Origin: Clostridium sp. CAG:440
Lineage (GTDB): Bacteria > Bacillota > Clostridia > TANB77 > CAG-508
Assembly (NCBI GenBank): GCA_000437215.1
Contig: FR898651.1
Span: 50,513-114,512, forward strand
Direction: 5' to 3'
Length of the DNA: 64,000 nucleotides
The position numbers were made by a program, and so were the translations under genes. Of this stretch, positions 9,585-19,144 are shown piece after piece. A model generated the notes under the pieces. It did not search any database and was not told the DNA's origin. It was given only the letters and a program-made list of their open reading frames with translations. Each line of letters starts with the position of its first letter. The first letter of the stretch is position 1.

Positions 9585-9690
9585 ACGATTTGACGTAATT
9601 TTGACGTAATTTGGTGGTAATATATTTATTGGAAATAACATTATAAAGTTCTTTACCAAAATTTAAAAAAGTAAAAAATATATTTATATA
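9583..9690 (-). pseudogene. Possible C-terminal remnant of an integrase
   Basis: On the minus strand a frame open from about 9690 to a TAA at 9583 encodes about 35 residues ending NKYITTKLRQNYVKS. This basic TT-K-R-Q-N-Y-V-K tail resembles the extreme C-terminus of some phage-type tyrosine recombinases. It is too short to assign firmly. If real, it would be what is left of the enzyme that brought the island to the tRNA gene. Confidence 0.25.
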
Positions 9691-9747
9691 TAGTAATTTT
9701 TTGTCGTTTATAGTATAATTTTGCTGAATGTAAAAGGGGACGAAGCA

Positions 9748-10971
9748 ATGAAAGAATTTATATCAATTTTAGTAAGTTTTATATTTATGAGTATAGCTGA
9801 TAGTATTGATTCAGCTTTTAATAATTTAATTAGTGTTGACGCTATAATAGTAACTGGAAGTTTCTTATTAATAGATTCAATATTTAAATCGTTTGGAGAA
9901 ATAGGTACATATACTTATAGGACAATAAGAAAGAATGAATGGCAATATTTATGGTTTAATATCATATTTGGATTGCTAATGGGAGTTATTGTTTTTATTT
10001 CTAAAAGTATGATAGTAAATATATTTAATTTAAGCCAAATACAAAGAGAAATGTTACATATATTATTAAATTTTTATACAGTATATGTAATATTTGGAAG
10101 GCTAGCAAATGGAATATTTGAGTTAATAAGACTTAAAGGAATGTTAAAATTATACAGAAAAAGTTTAATTGTTTATTATATATCTTTAATAGGATTAGAC
10201 GCTATGGCATATATATTTACGAGAGATTTAAAACTATTATTTATTGCAACCATAGTGTCTTGGTGCATTTCAATTGTATATATGCTATATAAGCTAAATT
10301 TAAAATTTGAATTTCCAAGTAAGGAGTCTTTAAAAAATGTAATTAAATATGGCTTGGCATATGCTTCAGAAAGAGTATTATCTAGAATATTCTTATTATT
10401 ATATGGAGTAATTGCAAGTTATATGGGAACTGAAAAATACGGAATACACACTATTTGCTATTCTGTATGTTTGACCTTAGAAATAATCACAAATGCATAT
10501 CAGGCAACTTTAATGATTAAGGTTCCTGAGGGTAAAACATATGAAGAACAATATAGCAATTGTATGAATATGAAGAAAAGTTGCTTTCCATTAATTATCA
10601 TATTAAATTTTGTATTTGCGTTTATTTATTTATTAATATCACATGGAAGTTTACCATTATATAGATGTTTTCCATATATTATATTTTACTCAATTGCTAT
10701 ATTGGGTCTATATCCATATGAAACATATAAAACATTATGTATTACTCAAGGAAAGTCATATATATTACTGATAGGATCTACTATTGGAGTTATAATAAGA
10801 TTTCTAATATGTCTATTATTTATAAATACTTCTTTTTCATTATATATTTTTGGTATAGTAAATCTTATTGATTTCTATTCTAGAAGTATAATTTATAGAT
10901 TAGCTTTATCTAAGATATATAGAAAAAAAGACATAGAGGAGAAGCAAGATAAAAAAATAAATGTATTATAA
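9748..10971 (+). CDS. MATE-like polytopic membrane transporter
   Basis: The 407-residue protein is hydrophobic throughout, with about 11-12 membrane helices and a MatE-like pattern of long helices linked by short basic loops. The ATG at 9748 is preferred over an in-frame TTG at 9721, since AAAAGGGGA lies just upstream of the ATG. Family members export drugs or flip lipid-linked sugars using ion gradients; the substrate here is unknown. Very high Ile/Leu and Tyr content and the position in the island suggest an accessory gene. It converges on the MFS-like gene across a shared terminator. Confidence 0.65.
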   Translation: MKEFISILVSFIFMSIADSIDSAFNNLISVDAIIVTGSFLLIDSIFKSFGEIGTYTYRTIRKNEWQYLWFNIIFGLLMGVIVFISKSMIVNIFNLSQIQREMLHILLNFYTVYVIFGRLANGIFELIRLKGMLKLYRKSLIVYYISLIGLDAMAYIFTRDLKLLFIATIVSWCISIVYMLYKLNLKFEFPSKESLKNVIKYGLAYASERVLSRIFLLLYGVIASYMGTEKYGIHTICYSVCLTLEIITNAYQATLMIKVPEGKTYEEQYSNCMNMKKSCFPLIIILNFVFAFIYLLISHGSLPLYRCFPYIIFYSIAILGLYPYETYKTLCITQGKSYILLIGSTIGVIIRFLICLLFINTSFSLYIFGIVNLIDFYSRSIIYRLALSKIYRKKDIEEKQDKKINVL

Positions 10972-10981
10972 TAAATAAAAG

Positions 10982-11021
10982 TTAATATCCTCACAAGCTA
11001 AAAGCATTGTGAGGATATTAA
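10982..11021. terminator. Bidirectional hairpin between convergent transporters
   Basis: A perfect 15-bp stem (10982-10996 with 11007-11021) with a 10-nt loop lies between two genes that end towards each other. Confidence 0.75.
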
Positions 11022-11047
11022 TATAATGACTAAAAAATAAAATAATA

Positions 11048-12211
11048 CTATTTTAAATAATTTTTACAATACTTATTATAAACAATCATTTGAAGGATGA
11101 TACTAAACGATAAAATTGCAGCAACTATTCTTAAGTTGTTTATATTAAAAGCATATACAACAGGAATTAGTAATATTAATTCGCTAAAAGCTTTACCAAA
11201 TCCATGAATTACTTCACTAAGGTATGTATATTCAAGTTGGTAAGTTGTTAATGTTTGATTAGAACTTATATTAAATACAGCAGTATCAACTAATATTTGA
11301 GTTATTTTATATGCTATATTAAATACTATGTTATAAATAATAAACATTGTAAAAGAATTGGTGAAGATAATTGGAATCGTTACTATTAATATTGATAAAG
11401 CAGATATAAGAAAAGCTTTCTTATTAGATTCTTCTTTTAGATATTTTTTTACTAACAAGGATGTAATAAGCCCAAGTAAACCAAATAGTGCATTCAAATT
11501 TCCTAAACTAGATTCCGAACCTAAAGTCAAAAATATAATAAATGTAACAGTTGTATCTAATCCGCCTCTAAATCCCATTCCTTCTAAAAAAACAATTTTA
11601 TAAATTTCTTTAGCTTGTTTATCCTTAAAAGCATATTTCATATTTGAAATTTTTATAGGATTAATATTAAATGTATATTTATCAAAATAAAATGAAGTGA
11701 TAACAGCAATAAGAACAAGTGTAATTATTATAACAAATAATACAGAATAAGAAGCATTTACAATTATATATCCCATTCCAATTGTTGATATAATAGAAAT
11801 AAGGCTTGTAACCATGCTGTTATATGAAAATATCTTTTTAAATTGTGAATCATTTTTAAAATTATACAAAATCATTTTATATGCTGACCAATATAACAAA
11901 CTAGTTGCACAATCGAGTACGGCAAATAGATAGATATAATCTTTTACATTGTTTCCTAAAAGTAATAAAACAAATAAACAAAAACCATTTGAAAATAAGC
12001 CTATACGATAAAATTTCAAAACATTGTTTTTATTTAGAAATTTTAGTGACAAAAATGAAAATATAGCATTTAGTGAGTATTTTAATGTGTAATATAATAC
12101 AACACTGATAAAATTGCCATCTGTAATCTTTAAAAAATATATTGCTAAAAATAATGATGTAAATTTGCTTACAATACTATTTATAGAATGTGTGAATACA
12201 ATTTTTTTCAT
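11048..12211 (-). CDS. MFS-like transporter
   Basis: The 387-residue protein has about 12 predicted membrane helices arranged as 6+6 with a central charged loop (about 185-205), as in the major facilitator superfamily. The R-x-G pattern typical of MFS loops is weak, so assignment rests on topology. The N-terminus (KKIVFTHSINSIVSKFTSLFLAIYFLKITDG) resembles the uncharacterised MFS proteins found in Gram-positive bacteria. Substrate unknown. It converges with the MATE-like gene. Confidence 0.6.
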   Translation of the reverse strand: MKKIVFTHSINSIVSKFTSLFLAIYFLKITDGNFISVVLYYTLKYSLNAIFSFLSLKFLNKNNVLKFYRIGLFSNGFCLFVLLLLGNNVKDYIYLFAVLDCATSLLYWSAYKMILYNFKNDSQFKKIFSYNSMVTSLISIISTIGMGYIIVNASYSVLFVIIITLVLIAVITSFYFDKYTFNINPIKISNMKYAFKDKQAKEIYKIVFLEGMGFRGGLDTTVTFIIFLTLGSESSLGNLNALFGLLGLITSLLVKKYLKEESNKKAFLISALSILIVTIPIIFTNSFTMFIIYNIVFNIAYKITQILVDTAVFNISSNQTLTTYQLEYTYLSEVIHGFGKAFSELILLIPVVYAFNINNLRIVAAILSFSIILQMIVYNKYCKNYLK

Positions 12212-12347
12212 ATCTTAACTCCTTATGTTTTTGCAATAATTTATATTTAAATTTCTAATTATTTAAATTATACACCAAATTATAAAAAATTCATATACTC
12301 CCTTGAAAATATATAATAAAATGATATAAGTGATTTATCAGAGAGAT

Positions 12348-12723
12348 TTAATCAATTATTATAGTCTTAATTTCGCATACGTGTATAGTTAAGGCACCAT
12401 TTGAAATCAACTTACGGACTTGAAAGTTTGCTGGAAACAAATCATACAAATTATATCTTAGTAAATTATCAAAGTACTCTTTTAATTTATATACTTCTTT
12501 TATATGATAATGCGTATTTTTATGTACTTGGTAGCTTAATCTTTTATCTACTGTATATATTTTATCAGTACACATCAAATCACATAAATTAATTATTTTT
12601 TCATAAATTTTTTATATATTCTTTTATAAACTCGTAGTTTTGACTACTTGAATCAGTATAATCTCTATCATTTGCTAAACAGTTGATATCATTTATCACT
12701 TGAAGTTTTAACAATATTTTCAT
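12348..12723 (-). pseudogene. Broken small gene, one-base shift in an A run
   Basis: Minus-strand translation from the ATG at 12723 runs 40 residues (MKILLKLQVINDINCLANDR...) and stops. Removing one A from the A6 run near 12610 joins it to a frame ending at 12348 (...DLMCTDKIYTVDKRLSYQV), giving about 124 residues. Neither half resembles a family I know. Unlike the other shifts in this window there is no CGG at the junction, so this looks like ordinary decay, or a homopolymer error. Confidence 0.5.
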
Positions 12724-12732
12724 TTTACAAAT

Positions 12733-13419
12733 CTAAGCCTTTTTACTTGTTAATTTCATATTTATCTTCTCTGTTTTCAAATCATATTCTTTTATATATG
12801 AAGGAAAAATCTTAAGCCACTTATCCATATCATTTTTATCATTAAAACTATAAATTGTATATCCTTCATTTGTTTTTGTTACTTCTTTTAAATCTAAAAA
12901 TCCTTTAATAAACTTACTTCCATCAGAAGTTATAGCTTCTGCACACATATTTTTAAATACTATTCCTCTTTCTTGCAATGAATTTATTTTAGAGATAAGT
13001 CCCTTTAAAAGATTACTTAAAACTCTTCTATCATTTCTATATTTTAAATCTATCGCTATTGCGGAAAATAATAGATAACACTCCATTTCATCTTCATAAT
13101 TAATTAGATTAACTTCATCTATATCTGTATCTTCAAGTTTATTTGTAATAAAATTTTCATATTGTTTTTTGGTAAGCGGAAGAAGTGTTATTTCTCCTAC
13201 CACACTACAAGTATTTTTATCTTTAACAAATATATGTATGTCCTTATTCTTCCTGTCCCAATTAATTACCTGACTAACTGGTGAAATCATTTTAGGATTA
13301 AAATATTGTGATTCAATTTTCCATACGTCATTAAAATCATTTTTTGTGTGATTATACTGTTCTATAATATATTTTTCATTCATATTTACAGTCCTTTGTT
13401 TAATAAATTCATTACCCAT
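12733..13419 (-). CDS. Putative GNAT-type acetyltransferase
   Basis: The 228-residue protein contains a central block with strand VVGEITLLPL, strand CYLLFSAIAIDLKYRND and helix RRVLSNLLKGLISKI, which resembles motif A of GNAT N-acetyltransferases (strand 4, acetyl-CoA loop R-x-x-R, helix 3). The loop is degenerate compared with the usual Q/R-x-x-G-x-G/A, so activity is uncertain. No membrane segment. An SD AGGAGG precedes the ATG on the minus strand. It lies in the island next to decayed genes; substrate unknown. Confidence 0.45.
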   Translation of the reverse strand: MGNEFIKQRTVNMNEKYIIEQYNHTKNDFNDVWKIESQYFNPKMISPVSQVINWDRKNKDIHIFVKDKNTCSVVGEITLLPLTKKQYENFITNKLEDTDIDEVNLINYEDEMECYLLFSAIAIDLKYRNDRRVLSNLLKGLISKINSLQERGIVFKNMCAEAITSDGSKFIKGFLDLKEVTKTNEGYTIYSFNDKNDMDKWLKIFPSYIKEYDLKTEKINMKLTSKKA

Positions 13420-13446
13420 AACTTACCTCCTAATGTTAAATTTTTA

Positions 13447-13612
13447 TAACAAAATTATACTATAAATTCTTAAAAATTCATATAATCCGATTGAAATCCC
13501 CTGAAATTTTATATATAATTATATGCAGAAAGAGAACTTAGTTTGTAACTTGTTGTTTACTCGCTCCATTTGAAATTAACTTATGAACTTAATTGTTTGT
13601 AAGTTTTTATTT
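13447..13612 (-). repeat. Degenerate second copy of the 12.27-12.44 kb region
   Basis: The stretch AAAAATTCATATA(A/C)TC near 13470 and the block CCATTTGAAATTAACTTATG near 13570 match, in the same order and similar spacing, sequences at about 12280 and 12395. The second block corresponds to the 3' end of the broken gene ending at 12348 (KLISNGA survives in translation, but a stop and other changes intervene). It is probably the remains of a paralogue. The rest of 13420-13751 shows nothing else I can name. Confidence 0.4.
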
Positions 13613-13896
13613 TATATAAATGATTTTAAAAAAAGAAGAAAAAATTATCAAAATAATTTAATCCTCTTTTTATATTTGGAATGAAATTTATGTCTAGGCA
13701 TCACTGAATTTATGCTTCTGTATAAATTCTAATATTAGAATTCCAATACCATTAATCAAAGAAAGTTTTTATAAATTTTTCAAAGAATAAGATGTCATTC
13801 ATTTCTTCAGGATGCCATTGAACAGCAATAATATTTCCCTTTTCAATTGCCTCAATTGTTCCATCATCAGATTTTGCAGAAATTATAAATTGATTT

Positions 13897-14200
13897 GCAA
13901 CATCTTTTATAGACTGTTTATGGTATGAATTAACATTAATATTTTCTTTGTATACTGAATTTAAAAAAGTACCATCTTTAACATATATTTTATGTAATTT
14001 ATCTTTTAAATCGTGATTTTCAATTTTTTGATTTAAACTACCACCGAAGCAACATCTTTTATAGACTGTTTGTGATATGAATTAACATTAGCATTTTCTT
14101 TGTATACTGAATTTAAAAAACTACCATCTTTAATATGTATTTTATGTAATTTATTTTTTAAATCGTGATTTTCAATTTTTTGATTTAAACTACCACCGAA
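13897..14200 (-). repeat. Tandem duplication, 152-bp unit
   Basis: Copies 13897-14048 and 14049-14200 encode GGSLNQKIENHDLK..., differing at several residues (DKLHKIYVKDGTF versus NKLHKIHIKDGSF). The unit length is not a multiple of three, so the frame is lost at the junction. Confidence 0.85.
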
Positions 14201-14446
14201 ATATACATTTATTGACTGAAGCCCCCCGCAAATACCTAAGATTGGCTTGTTAGCATTAGAAAATAATTTAATTGCCTCTTTATCTAATTTGAATTCGTCT
14301 ATATCATAATTTTTATTTGGAAAATATACATTTATTGACTGAAGACCTCCGCAAATTCCTAAGATTGGCTTGTTGGCATTAGAAAATAATTTAATTGCTT
14401 CTTTATCTAATTTGAATTCGTCTATATCATAATTTTTATTTGGAAC
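14201..14446 (-). repeat. Tandem duplication, 123-bp unit (41 codons)
   Basis: Copies 14201-14323 and 14324-14446 encode the same 41 residues, each including the nucleophile block KPILGICGGLQS, with a handful of silent differences. The repeat is in frame. Confidence 0.9.
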
Positions 14447-14541
14447 AGGATTTTCGTTATAATAATGTGGTGGAATATCAATACAACTTCCTGTTATAAT
14501 AAGTCCATCGCATATATTACAAACTTTTTCTAAGTTTGTAG

Positions 14542-14815
14542 TAGAAATAATAGGGAACAATAATATACCTAATTCATCAAATATTTTTTTATAATACTCT
14601 GTTAAATAATATCTATTATTAAATGGCGCTCTCTCTTTTATATCTTCGATTCTTTCAATTATTGCTAATATCATTTACTAGAAATAATAGGGAACAATAA
14701 TATATCTAATTCATCAAATATTTTTTTAAAATGTTCCGATAAATAATATCTATTATTAAATGGTGCTTCATCTTTTATATTTTCAATTCTTTCAATTATT
14801 GCTAATATTAAAAAA
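14542..14815 (-). repeat. Tandem duplication, 137-bp unit
   Basis: Copies 14542-14678 and 14679-14815 encode the N-terminus (ILAIIERIEDIKERAPFNNR and a diverged copy with ENIKDEAPFNNR). The outer copy has TTA in place of the ATG. Confidence 0.85.
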
Positions 14816-14936
14816 ATGTTGATAAACTAATTTTTCTTCCACATTTATTCCCCTCCTTTCTTTAGGAAAATATTATTATATCTAAATAAAAAAATAAATA
14901 GTAAGTATAAAATCTCCAAAAAATTTTTGTTATATC

Positions 14937-14965
14937 AAGACAAATAAATAAAAATATGATATACT
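14937..14965 (+). promoter_or_regulatory. Probable promoter of ftsY
   Basis: AAGACA (14937-14942) and TATACT (14960-14965) with a 17-bp spacer stand about 40 bp before the ftsY start. The -35 box is weak. Confidence 0.45.
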
Positions 14966-15006
14966 ATAAAAAGTTTAAATAAAAAAGAAAAAAACAAGGA
15001 GGAAAC

Positions 15007-15912
15007 ATGGGATTTTTTGATAAGCTAAAAGAAGGATTAAACAAAACAAAAAAATCATTTGATGAAAAAATAAATAATGTATTTTCTGCATTTAGAAAAG
15101 TAGATGAAGAGTTTTTAGACGAATTAGAAGAAGCTTTAATAATGTCAGACATAGGAATGGAAACATCAGTAAAAATAATAGAAAATTTAAGACAAAGAAT
15201 AAAAAAAGAAAAAATAGAAGAACCAGAACAAGTAAAACAAGCACTAAGAGAAGAAATGAAAAAAATACTAGATATAGCAGATATTAAATTAAAACTAGAC
15301 ACAAAACCATCAGTAATACTAGTAGTAGGGGTAAATGGAGTAGGAAAGACAACATCAATCGGAAAAATAGCAAATAACCTAGTAAAACAAGGTAAAAAAG
15401 TGGTAATAGCAGCAGCAGATACTTTTAGAGCAGCAGCAGTAGAACAACTAGAAATATGGGCCAAAAGGTCAAACTCAGAAATAGTAAAAAAACAAGAAGG
15501 AGTAGATCCAGCATCTGTTGTATATGATGCAATTAAACTTGCTAAAACAAATAATGCAGATGTTTTAATAGTAGACACAGCTGGAAGATTACACAATAAA
15601 AAATACTTAATGGATGAATTAAACAAAATACAAAAAGTAATAAATAAAGAAATGCCAGAATCAGACAAAGAGGTATTATTAGTAATAGATGGAACAACAG
15701 GACAAAATGCAATACAACAAGTAAAGGCATTTAAGCAAGAAGCTGATATTACAGGGTTAGTACTTACAAAATTAGATGGAACAGCAAAAGGTGGAGTTGT
15801 AATAGGAATAGTAGAAGAAAATAAAATACCTGTAAAATTTATAGGAATTGGTGAACAAATAGATGATATGGAAATATTTAATTCTGAAGATTTTGTAAAG
15901 GCAATAATTTAG
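15007..15912 (+). CDS. ftsY: Signal recognition particle receptor FtsY
   Basis: The 301-residue SRP GTPase has an N-terminal helical N domain (residues 1-90) and a G domain with GVNGVGKTTSIGKIA (G1, about 103), DTFRAAAVEQLEIWA, DTAGRLHNK (G3) and TKLDGTAKGG (G4). It receives SRP-ribosome complexes at the membrane for co-translational insertion. The long acidic A domain of enterobacterial FtsY is missing, as usual in Firmicutes. SD AAGGAGGA precedes the ATG by 5 bp. Only 11 bp separate its stop from the UPF0182 gene, suggesting co-transcription of two membrane-related genes. Confidence 0.97.
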   Translation: MGFFDKLKEGLNKTKKSFDEKINNVFSAFRKVDEEFLDELEEALIMSDIGMETSVKIIENLRQRIKKEKIEEPEQVKQALREEMKKILDIADIKLKLDTKPSVILVVGVNGVGKTTSIGKIANNLVKQGKKVVIAAADTFRAAAVEQLEIWAKRSNSEIVKKQEGVDPASVVYDAIKLAKTNNADVLIVDTAGRLHNKKYLMDELNKIQKVINKEMPESDKEVLLVIDGTTGQNAIQQVKAFKQEADITGLVLTKLDGTAKGGVVIGIVEENKIPVKFIGIGEQIDDMEIFNSEDFVKAII

Positions 15913-15923
15913 GAGGAAAAATA

Positions 15924-18752
15924 ATGGAAGAAAATATTCAAAAAAATTCAACCACCAAAGATAACAAAAAAAGCAAAATAAGAATGATACTAGTAATAGT
16001 ATTTATTTTGCTATTTTTAGTAATTAGTTATATTTCACTAAGAGGAAGCTATTTAGAATATAAAGAATTAGGGCAAAATTATGAACAAGTATTTTTTACT
16101 AATATGCAATATAGATATACAATTTATGCAGTTTGTTTTGTAGCTATATATATTCTTATGTATTTAATAAATAGGGGAATAAGAAAAGGTGTAAAAATAT
16201 TTTTTGAAAAAGAAAAAAGTAAAATGCCAAAACTTCCAAACAAATCAATTTCACTTATAGTAGCAACACTATTAAGTGTGATAATGGGCTCAGCAATAAT
16301 GCAAAAAATAATTTTATACATAGGAAATACTTCATTTGGAATAACAGATCCAATATTTAATATGGATATAGCATACTATATGTTTCAAAAGCCATTAATT
16401 GAAACAATATTATTATACATAATTTTATTTATAGTATTTGCAACAATATATTCAGCAGTATATGTAATAATAGTGTTTAATAAATATTTTGACGGAATAG
16501 ATAGAGAAGTTTTAAAAACAAGTTTATTACTTAAAAAAATTGTAAGAAATATAAGACTTATAGCAATTGGAATAGCAATGCTTATAATATTAAATACACA
16601 AAATATTTTATTTGAAAATATGCTAACAGTAAATGGAAACACAGAAATAATAGGTGCAGGTTATACACAAAGTACAGTAAAATTATGGGGGTATGCAATA
16701 TTTGCAGTAGTTATGGTAATTGCAGTATTTAAAGCAACATCAAATATTGAAAATTGGAAAGCAAAAAGAGTTTTAAAACATCTTGCTGTAATTCCAGGCT
16801 ATTTAGTAGGGCTATTTATAGTAATTGTTGGTTTTGATCTAATATTTGTTAATTCAAATAAATTAGACAAAGAAAAAGACTATTTACAATATAATATAGA
16901 CAATACTAAAAATGCATATAATATAAATATAGAAGAAAATAATTTAACACATACAGGAACAATAACAAGTGAGGAAGTAAATTCAAATCAAGATGTTATA
17001 AAAAATGTAGCAATAGTAAGCAAAGAATCAGTGTTAAAAACATTAAAAGATAGTCAAACAGAAACAGGACACTATACATATCAATCTGTAAACATTGCAA
17101 AATATAAAATAGATGGAGAAAACAAACTTTTATATATAGCACCAAGGGAAGTAACAAGAAAAGATAGAACATACAACAGTAAAACATATGAATATACACA
17201 TGGAATGGGACAAATAATTGCAAAAGCATCATCAGTTACAGAAAATGGAACACTTGAATATGTACAAAAAGATATTATTGGAAAAGATAATAAAATAAAT
17301 ATAACACAACCTAGAATGTACTTCGGGCTTGAAGTTGAAGATATGATAGCAACAAATGTAAATAACAAACAAGAATATGACTATACTGATGAAAATGGAA
17401 ATGAAGTAACAACATCATATACTGGAAAAGCAGGTTTAAATTTAGGATTTTTAGATAAACTAGTTTTAGGAATGGAAAAAGGAAATTTAAATTTAGCATT
17501 TTCAGGAGATGTAACAAGTAATAGTAAAATACTAGTAAATAGAAATGTTATAGAAAGAGCAAAAAAAGCGTTACCATATCTAATATATGATGAAAATCCA
17601 TATACTGTAGTAAATAATGAAGGAAAAATAATTTGGGTTATTGATGCTTATACAACATCAAGCAACTATCCATATTCACAATATACATATATAGAACACG
17701 ACAATACAAAAGAAAAAATAAATTATATAAGAAATTCAGTAAAAGTATTAGTAGATAGTTATGATGGAACAATATCATTTTATATTACAGATAGAACAGA
17801 CCCAATAGCAATGGCATATGAAAAAATATATCCAAATCTTTTTAAAGAAAAAGAAGAGCAAATACCAGAAGATATATCAAGCCATTTTGTATATCCAAAA
17901 TACTTATATGATGTTCAAGCTAAAATGTTAGAAATATATCATAATGTTAAACCAGATGTATTATATAGAGAAGATGATCTATGGGAAATTTCAAAATTTA
18001 ATAATACTACAAATTCAAAATCAACAGGAACAAAAATGGAAGCAACATATACAATGGTAAAGACAAAAAATAATGAAAGTGATTTAGGGTTAGTGCAAGT
18101 ATATAATCCAAAAGACAAGCAAAATTTAATATCTTACTTAGTAGGAGTAAATCAAAATGGTAATAATAAATTAACATTATATAAATATTCTCAAGATAGT
18201 AATGTAATAGGACCAATGCAATTAGACAAACAAATAGAAGAAGATGAAGCAATAGCCTCAGAATTATCTACAATAAATGTATCAGGTACTAAAATTACAA
18301 AGAAAATGATAGTGGTTCCAATAGAAAATACAATACTATATGTAGAACCAGTTTATCAAACAATGCTTAACGAAAAATCAGACATACCAGTGTTAAAAAA
18401 GGTAATTGTTGCTTCAGGAAATAAGGTTGCAATAGGTGATAATTTAAATTTAGCTTTGCAAAAATTGCTGTCACAATATGCAGTTGACATTGAAGTTGAA
18501 AATACAGATGATATACAAGGACTAATAGAAGCAATAATAAAAGCAAATAATAATTTAACACAGTCAAATGAAAATCAAAATTGGGAAATGATGGGAAAAG
18601 ATATACAAAAATTGCAAACATTAATAAACTCATTAGAAGAAATGGAAAATAAAGAAGAAAAGAAAAAACAAAATTCAAATAGTACAGAAAATACTGTAAA
18701 TACAATAGAGACAAATACTAATGCCAAAAACAATACAAACAACAATAATTAA
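15924..18752 (+). CDS. UPF0182 family large membrane protein
   Basis: The 942-residue protein has seven N-terminal hydrophobic helices (about 20-320) and a large extracytoplasmic domain. It matches UPF0182 in size, topology and conserved blocks such as YFGLEVEDMIATN, NPYTVVNNEGKIIWVIDAYTTSSNYPYSQ and the GTISFYITDRTDPIAMAYEKIYPNLF segment. The C-terminus ends in an Asn/Thr-rich low-complexity tail. The role of the family is not established. SD TAGGAGGAAA precedes the ATG and overlaps the end of ftsY's stop. Confidence 0.92.
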   Translation: MEENIQKNSTTKDNKKSKIRMILVIVFILLFLVISYISLRGSYLEYKELGQNYEQVFFTNMQYRYTIYAVCFVAIYILMYLINRGIRKGVKIFFEKEKSKMPKLPNKSISLIVATLLSVIMGSAIMQKIILYIGNTSFGITDPIFNMDIAYYMFQKPLIETILLYIILFIVFATIYSAVYVIIVFNKYFDGIDREVLKTSLLLKKIVRNIRLIAIGIAMLIILNTQNILFENMLTVNGNTEIIGAGYTQSTVKLWGYAIFAVVMVIAVFKATSNIENWKAKRVLKHLAVIPGYLVGLFIVIVGFDLIFVNSNKLDKEKDYLQYNIDNTKNAYNINIEENNLTHTGTITSEEVNSNQDVIKNVAIVSKESVLKTLKDSQTETGHYTYQSVNIAKYKIDGENKLLYIAPREVTRKDRTYNSKTYEYTHGMGQIIAKASSVTENGTLEYVQKDIIGKDNKINITQPRMYFGLEVEDMIATNVNNKQEYDYTDENGNEVTTSYTGKAGLNLGFLDKLVLGMEKGNLNLAFSGDVTSNSKILVNRNVIERAKKALPYLIYDENPYTVVNNEGKIIWVIDAYTTSSNYPYSQYTYIEHDNTKEKINYIRNSVKVLVDSYDGTISFYITDRTDPIAMAYEKIYPNLFKEKEEQIPEDISSHFVYPKYLYDVQAKMLEIYHNVKPDVLYREDDLWEISKFNNTTNSKSTGTKMEATYTMVKTKNNESDLGLVQVYNPKDKQNLISYLVGVNQNGNNKLTLYKYSQDSNVIGPMQLDKQIEEDEAIASELSTINVSGTKITKKMIVVPIENTILYVEPVYQTMLNEKSDIPVLKKVIVASGNKVAIGDNLNLALQKLLSQYAVDIEVENTDDIQGLIEAIIKANNNLTQSNENQNWEMMGKDIQKLQTLINSLEEMENKEEKKKQNSNSTENTVNTIETNTNAKNNTNNNN

Positions 18753-18775
18753 TTTATAAGTATAAAAATCACATG

Positions 18776-18807
18776 AAAAATCCACTATATATACAAGGTG
18801 GATTTTT
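18776..18807 (+). terminator. Terminator-like hairpin with the next gene's SD in its 3' arm
   Basis: A 10-bp stem (18776-18785 with 18798-18807) ends in T5 directly abutting the ATG at 18808. The SD AAGGTGG (18795-18801) lies partly within the 3' arm. Transcripts reading through from UPF0182 would fold and hide this SD; transcripts starting in the loop would leave it free. Confidence 0.65.
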
Positions 18808-19099
18808 ATGTTTATAAAGAAGAAAAATTATAAATTGTTAGATAAATCAATAGAAGATTTATCAAGTACATTAGAAAAAGCAAATATAAAAGAAATTGCT
18901 TATATTTTAGGAAATAAAAAAGAAATAATAAAAAGAAATTTAATTGCACGGGATTTTTAGAGGTGTTGGAATAGGAATAGGAGTTACATTAATTACAGCA
19001 ATTTTAGTTATGATATTACAAAGAATTGTGCAACTAAATATTCCAGTAATTGGCAAGTATCTATCAGACATAATAGATATTGTTCAAAAAAGTAAATAA
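18808..19099 (+). CDS. DUF5665-type membrane protein, split at an in-frame CGG
   Basis: From the ATG at 18808, codons 1-47 give MFIKKKNYKLLDKSIEDLSS...RNLIA, then codon 48 is CGG (18949-18951) and the zero frame stops at 18960. Dropping the C continues as GIFRGVGIGIGVTLITAILV and IPVIGKYLSDIIDIVQKSK to a stop at 19099, about 96 residues. The joined protein has the layout of DUF5665: a helical N-terminus, the FRGVGxGxG turn, one membrane helix and IPVIG. The site is CGGG, read as Gly in the +1 frame. SD AAGGTGG lies in the preceding hairpin. The role is unknown. Confidence 0.7.
18949..18952 (+). other. CGG-associated +1 frameshift site 1 (CGGG)
   Basis: The zero frame reads GCA CGG GAT TTT TAG; the +1 frame reads GCA (C) GGG ATT TTT AGA. 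The conserved FRGVG turn follows only in the +1 frame. Confidence 0.65.
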
Positions 19100-19100
19100 A

Positions 19101-19140
19101 AAAACACAAAATTATAATTTACATTATATTTTGTGCTTTT
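19101..19140. terminator. Bidirectional terminator
   Basis: CACAAAAT..ATAA pairs with TTATATTTTGTG, with A-rich and T-rich ends, between the convergent DUF5665 and zinc-ribbon genes. Confidence 0.65.
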
Positions 19141-19144
19141 TAAA

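Larger units (their letters stand above)
13752..14815 (-). pseudogene. Class I glutamine amidotransferase (peptidase C26) gene with serially doubled segments
   Basis: Read 5' to 3' on the minus strand, the pieces are N-terminal copy 2 (14815-14679, start codon lost), N-terminal copy 1 from ATG 14674, a single linker (14541-14447), middle copies (14446-14324 and 14323-14201), next-segment copies (14200-14049 and 14048-13897) and a single C-terminal tail ending at 13752. One copy of each would give a normal protein: GLIITGSCIDIPPHYY, nucleophile Cys in GICGGLQS, and QWHPEE with the catalytic His-Glu. The longest intact frame (14674-14033) contains the middle segment twice and stops early because the 152-bp unit breaks the frame. 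Such enzymes hydrolyse gamma-glutamyl bonds. It may be an assembly product of mixed strains. Confidence 0.7.

Noticed and set aside
12401..12592. Plus-strand 63-aa frame
   Set aside because: It is antisense to the better supported broken gene at 12348-12723 and has no SD or recognisable sequence.
12348..12723. Broken gene at 12.6 kb as another CGG-type recoding site
   Set aside because: No CGG is present at the junction; the simplest repair is one A in an A6 run, inside a region that is decaying anyway.
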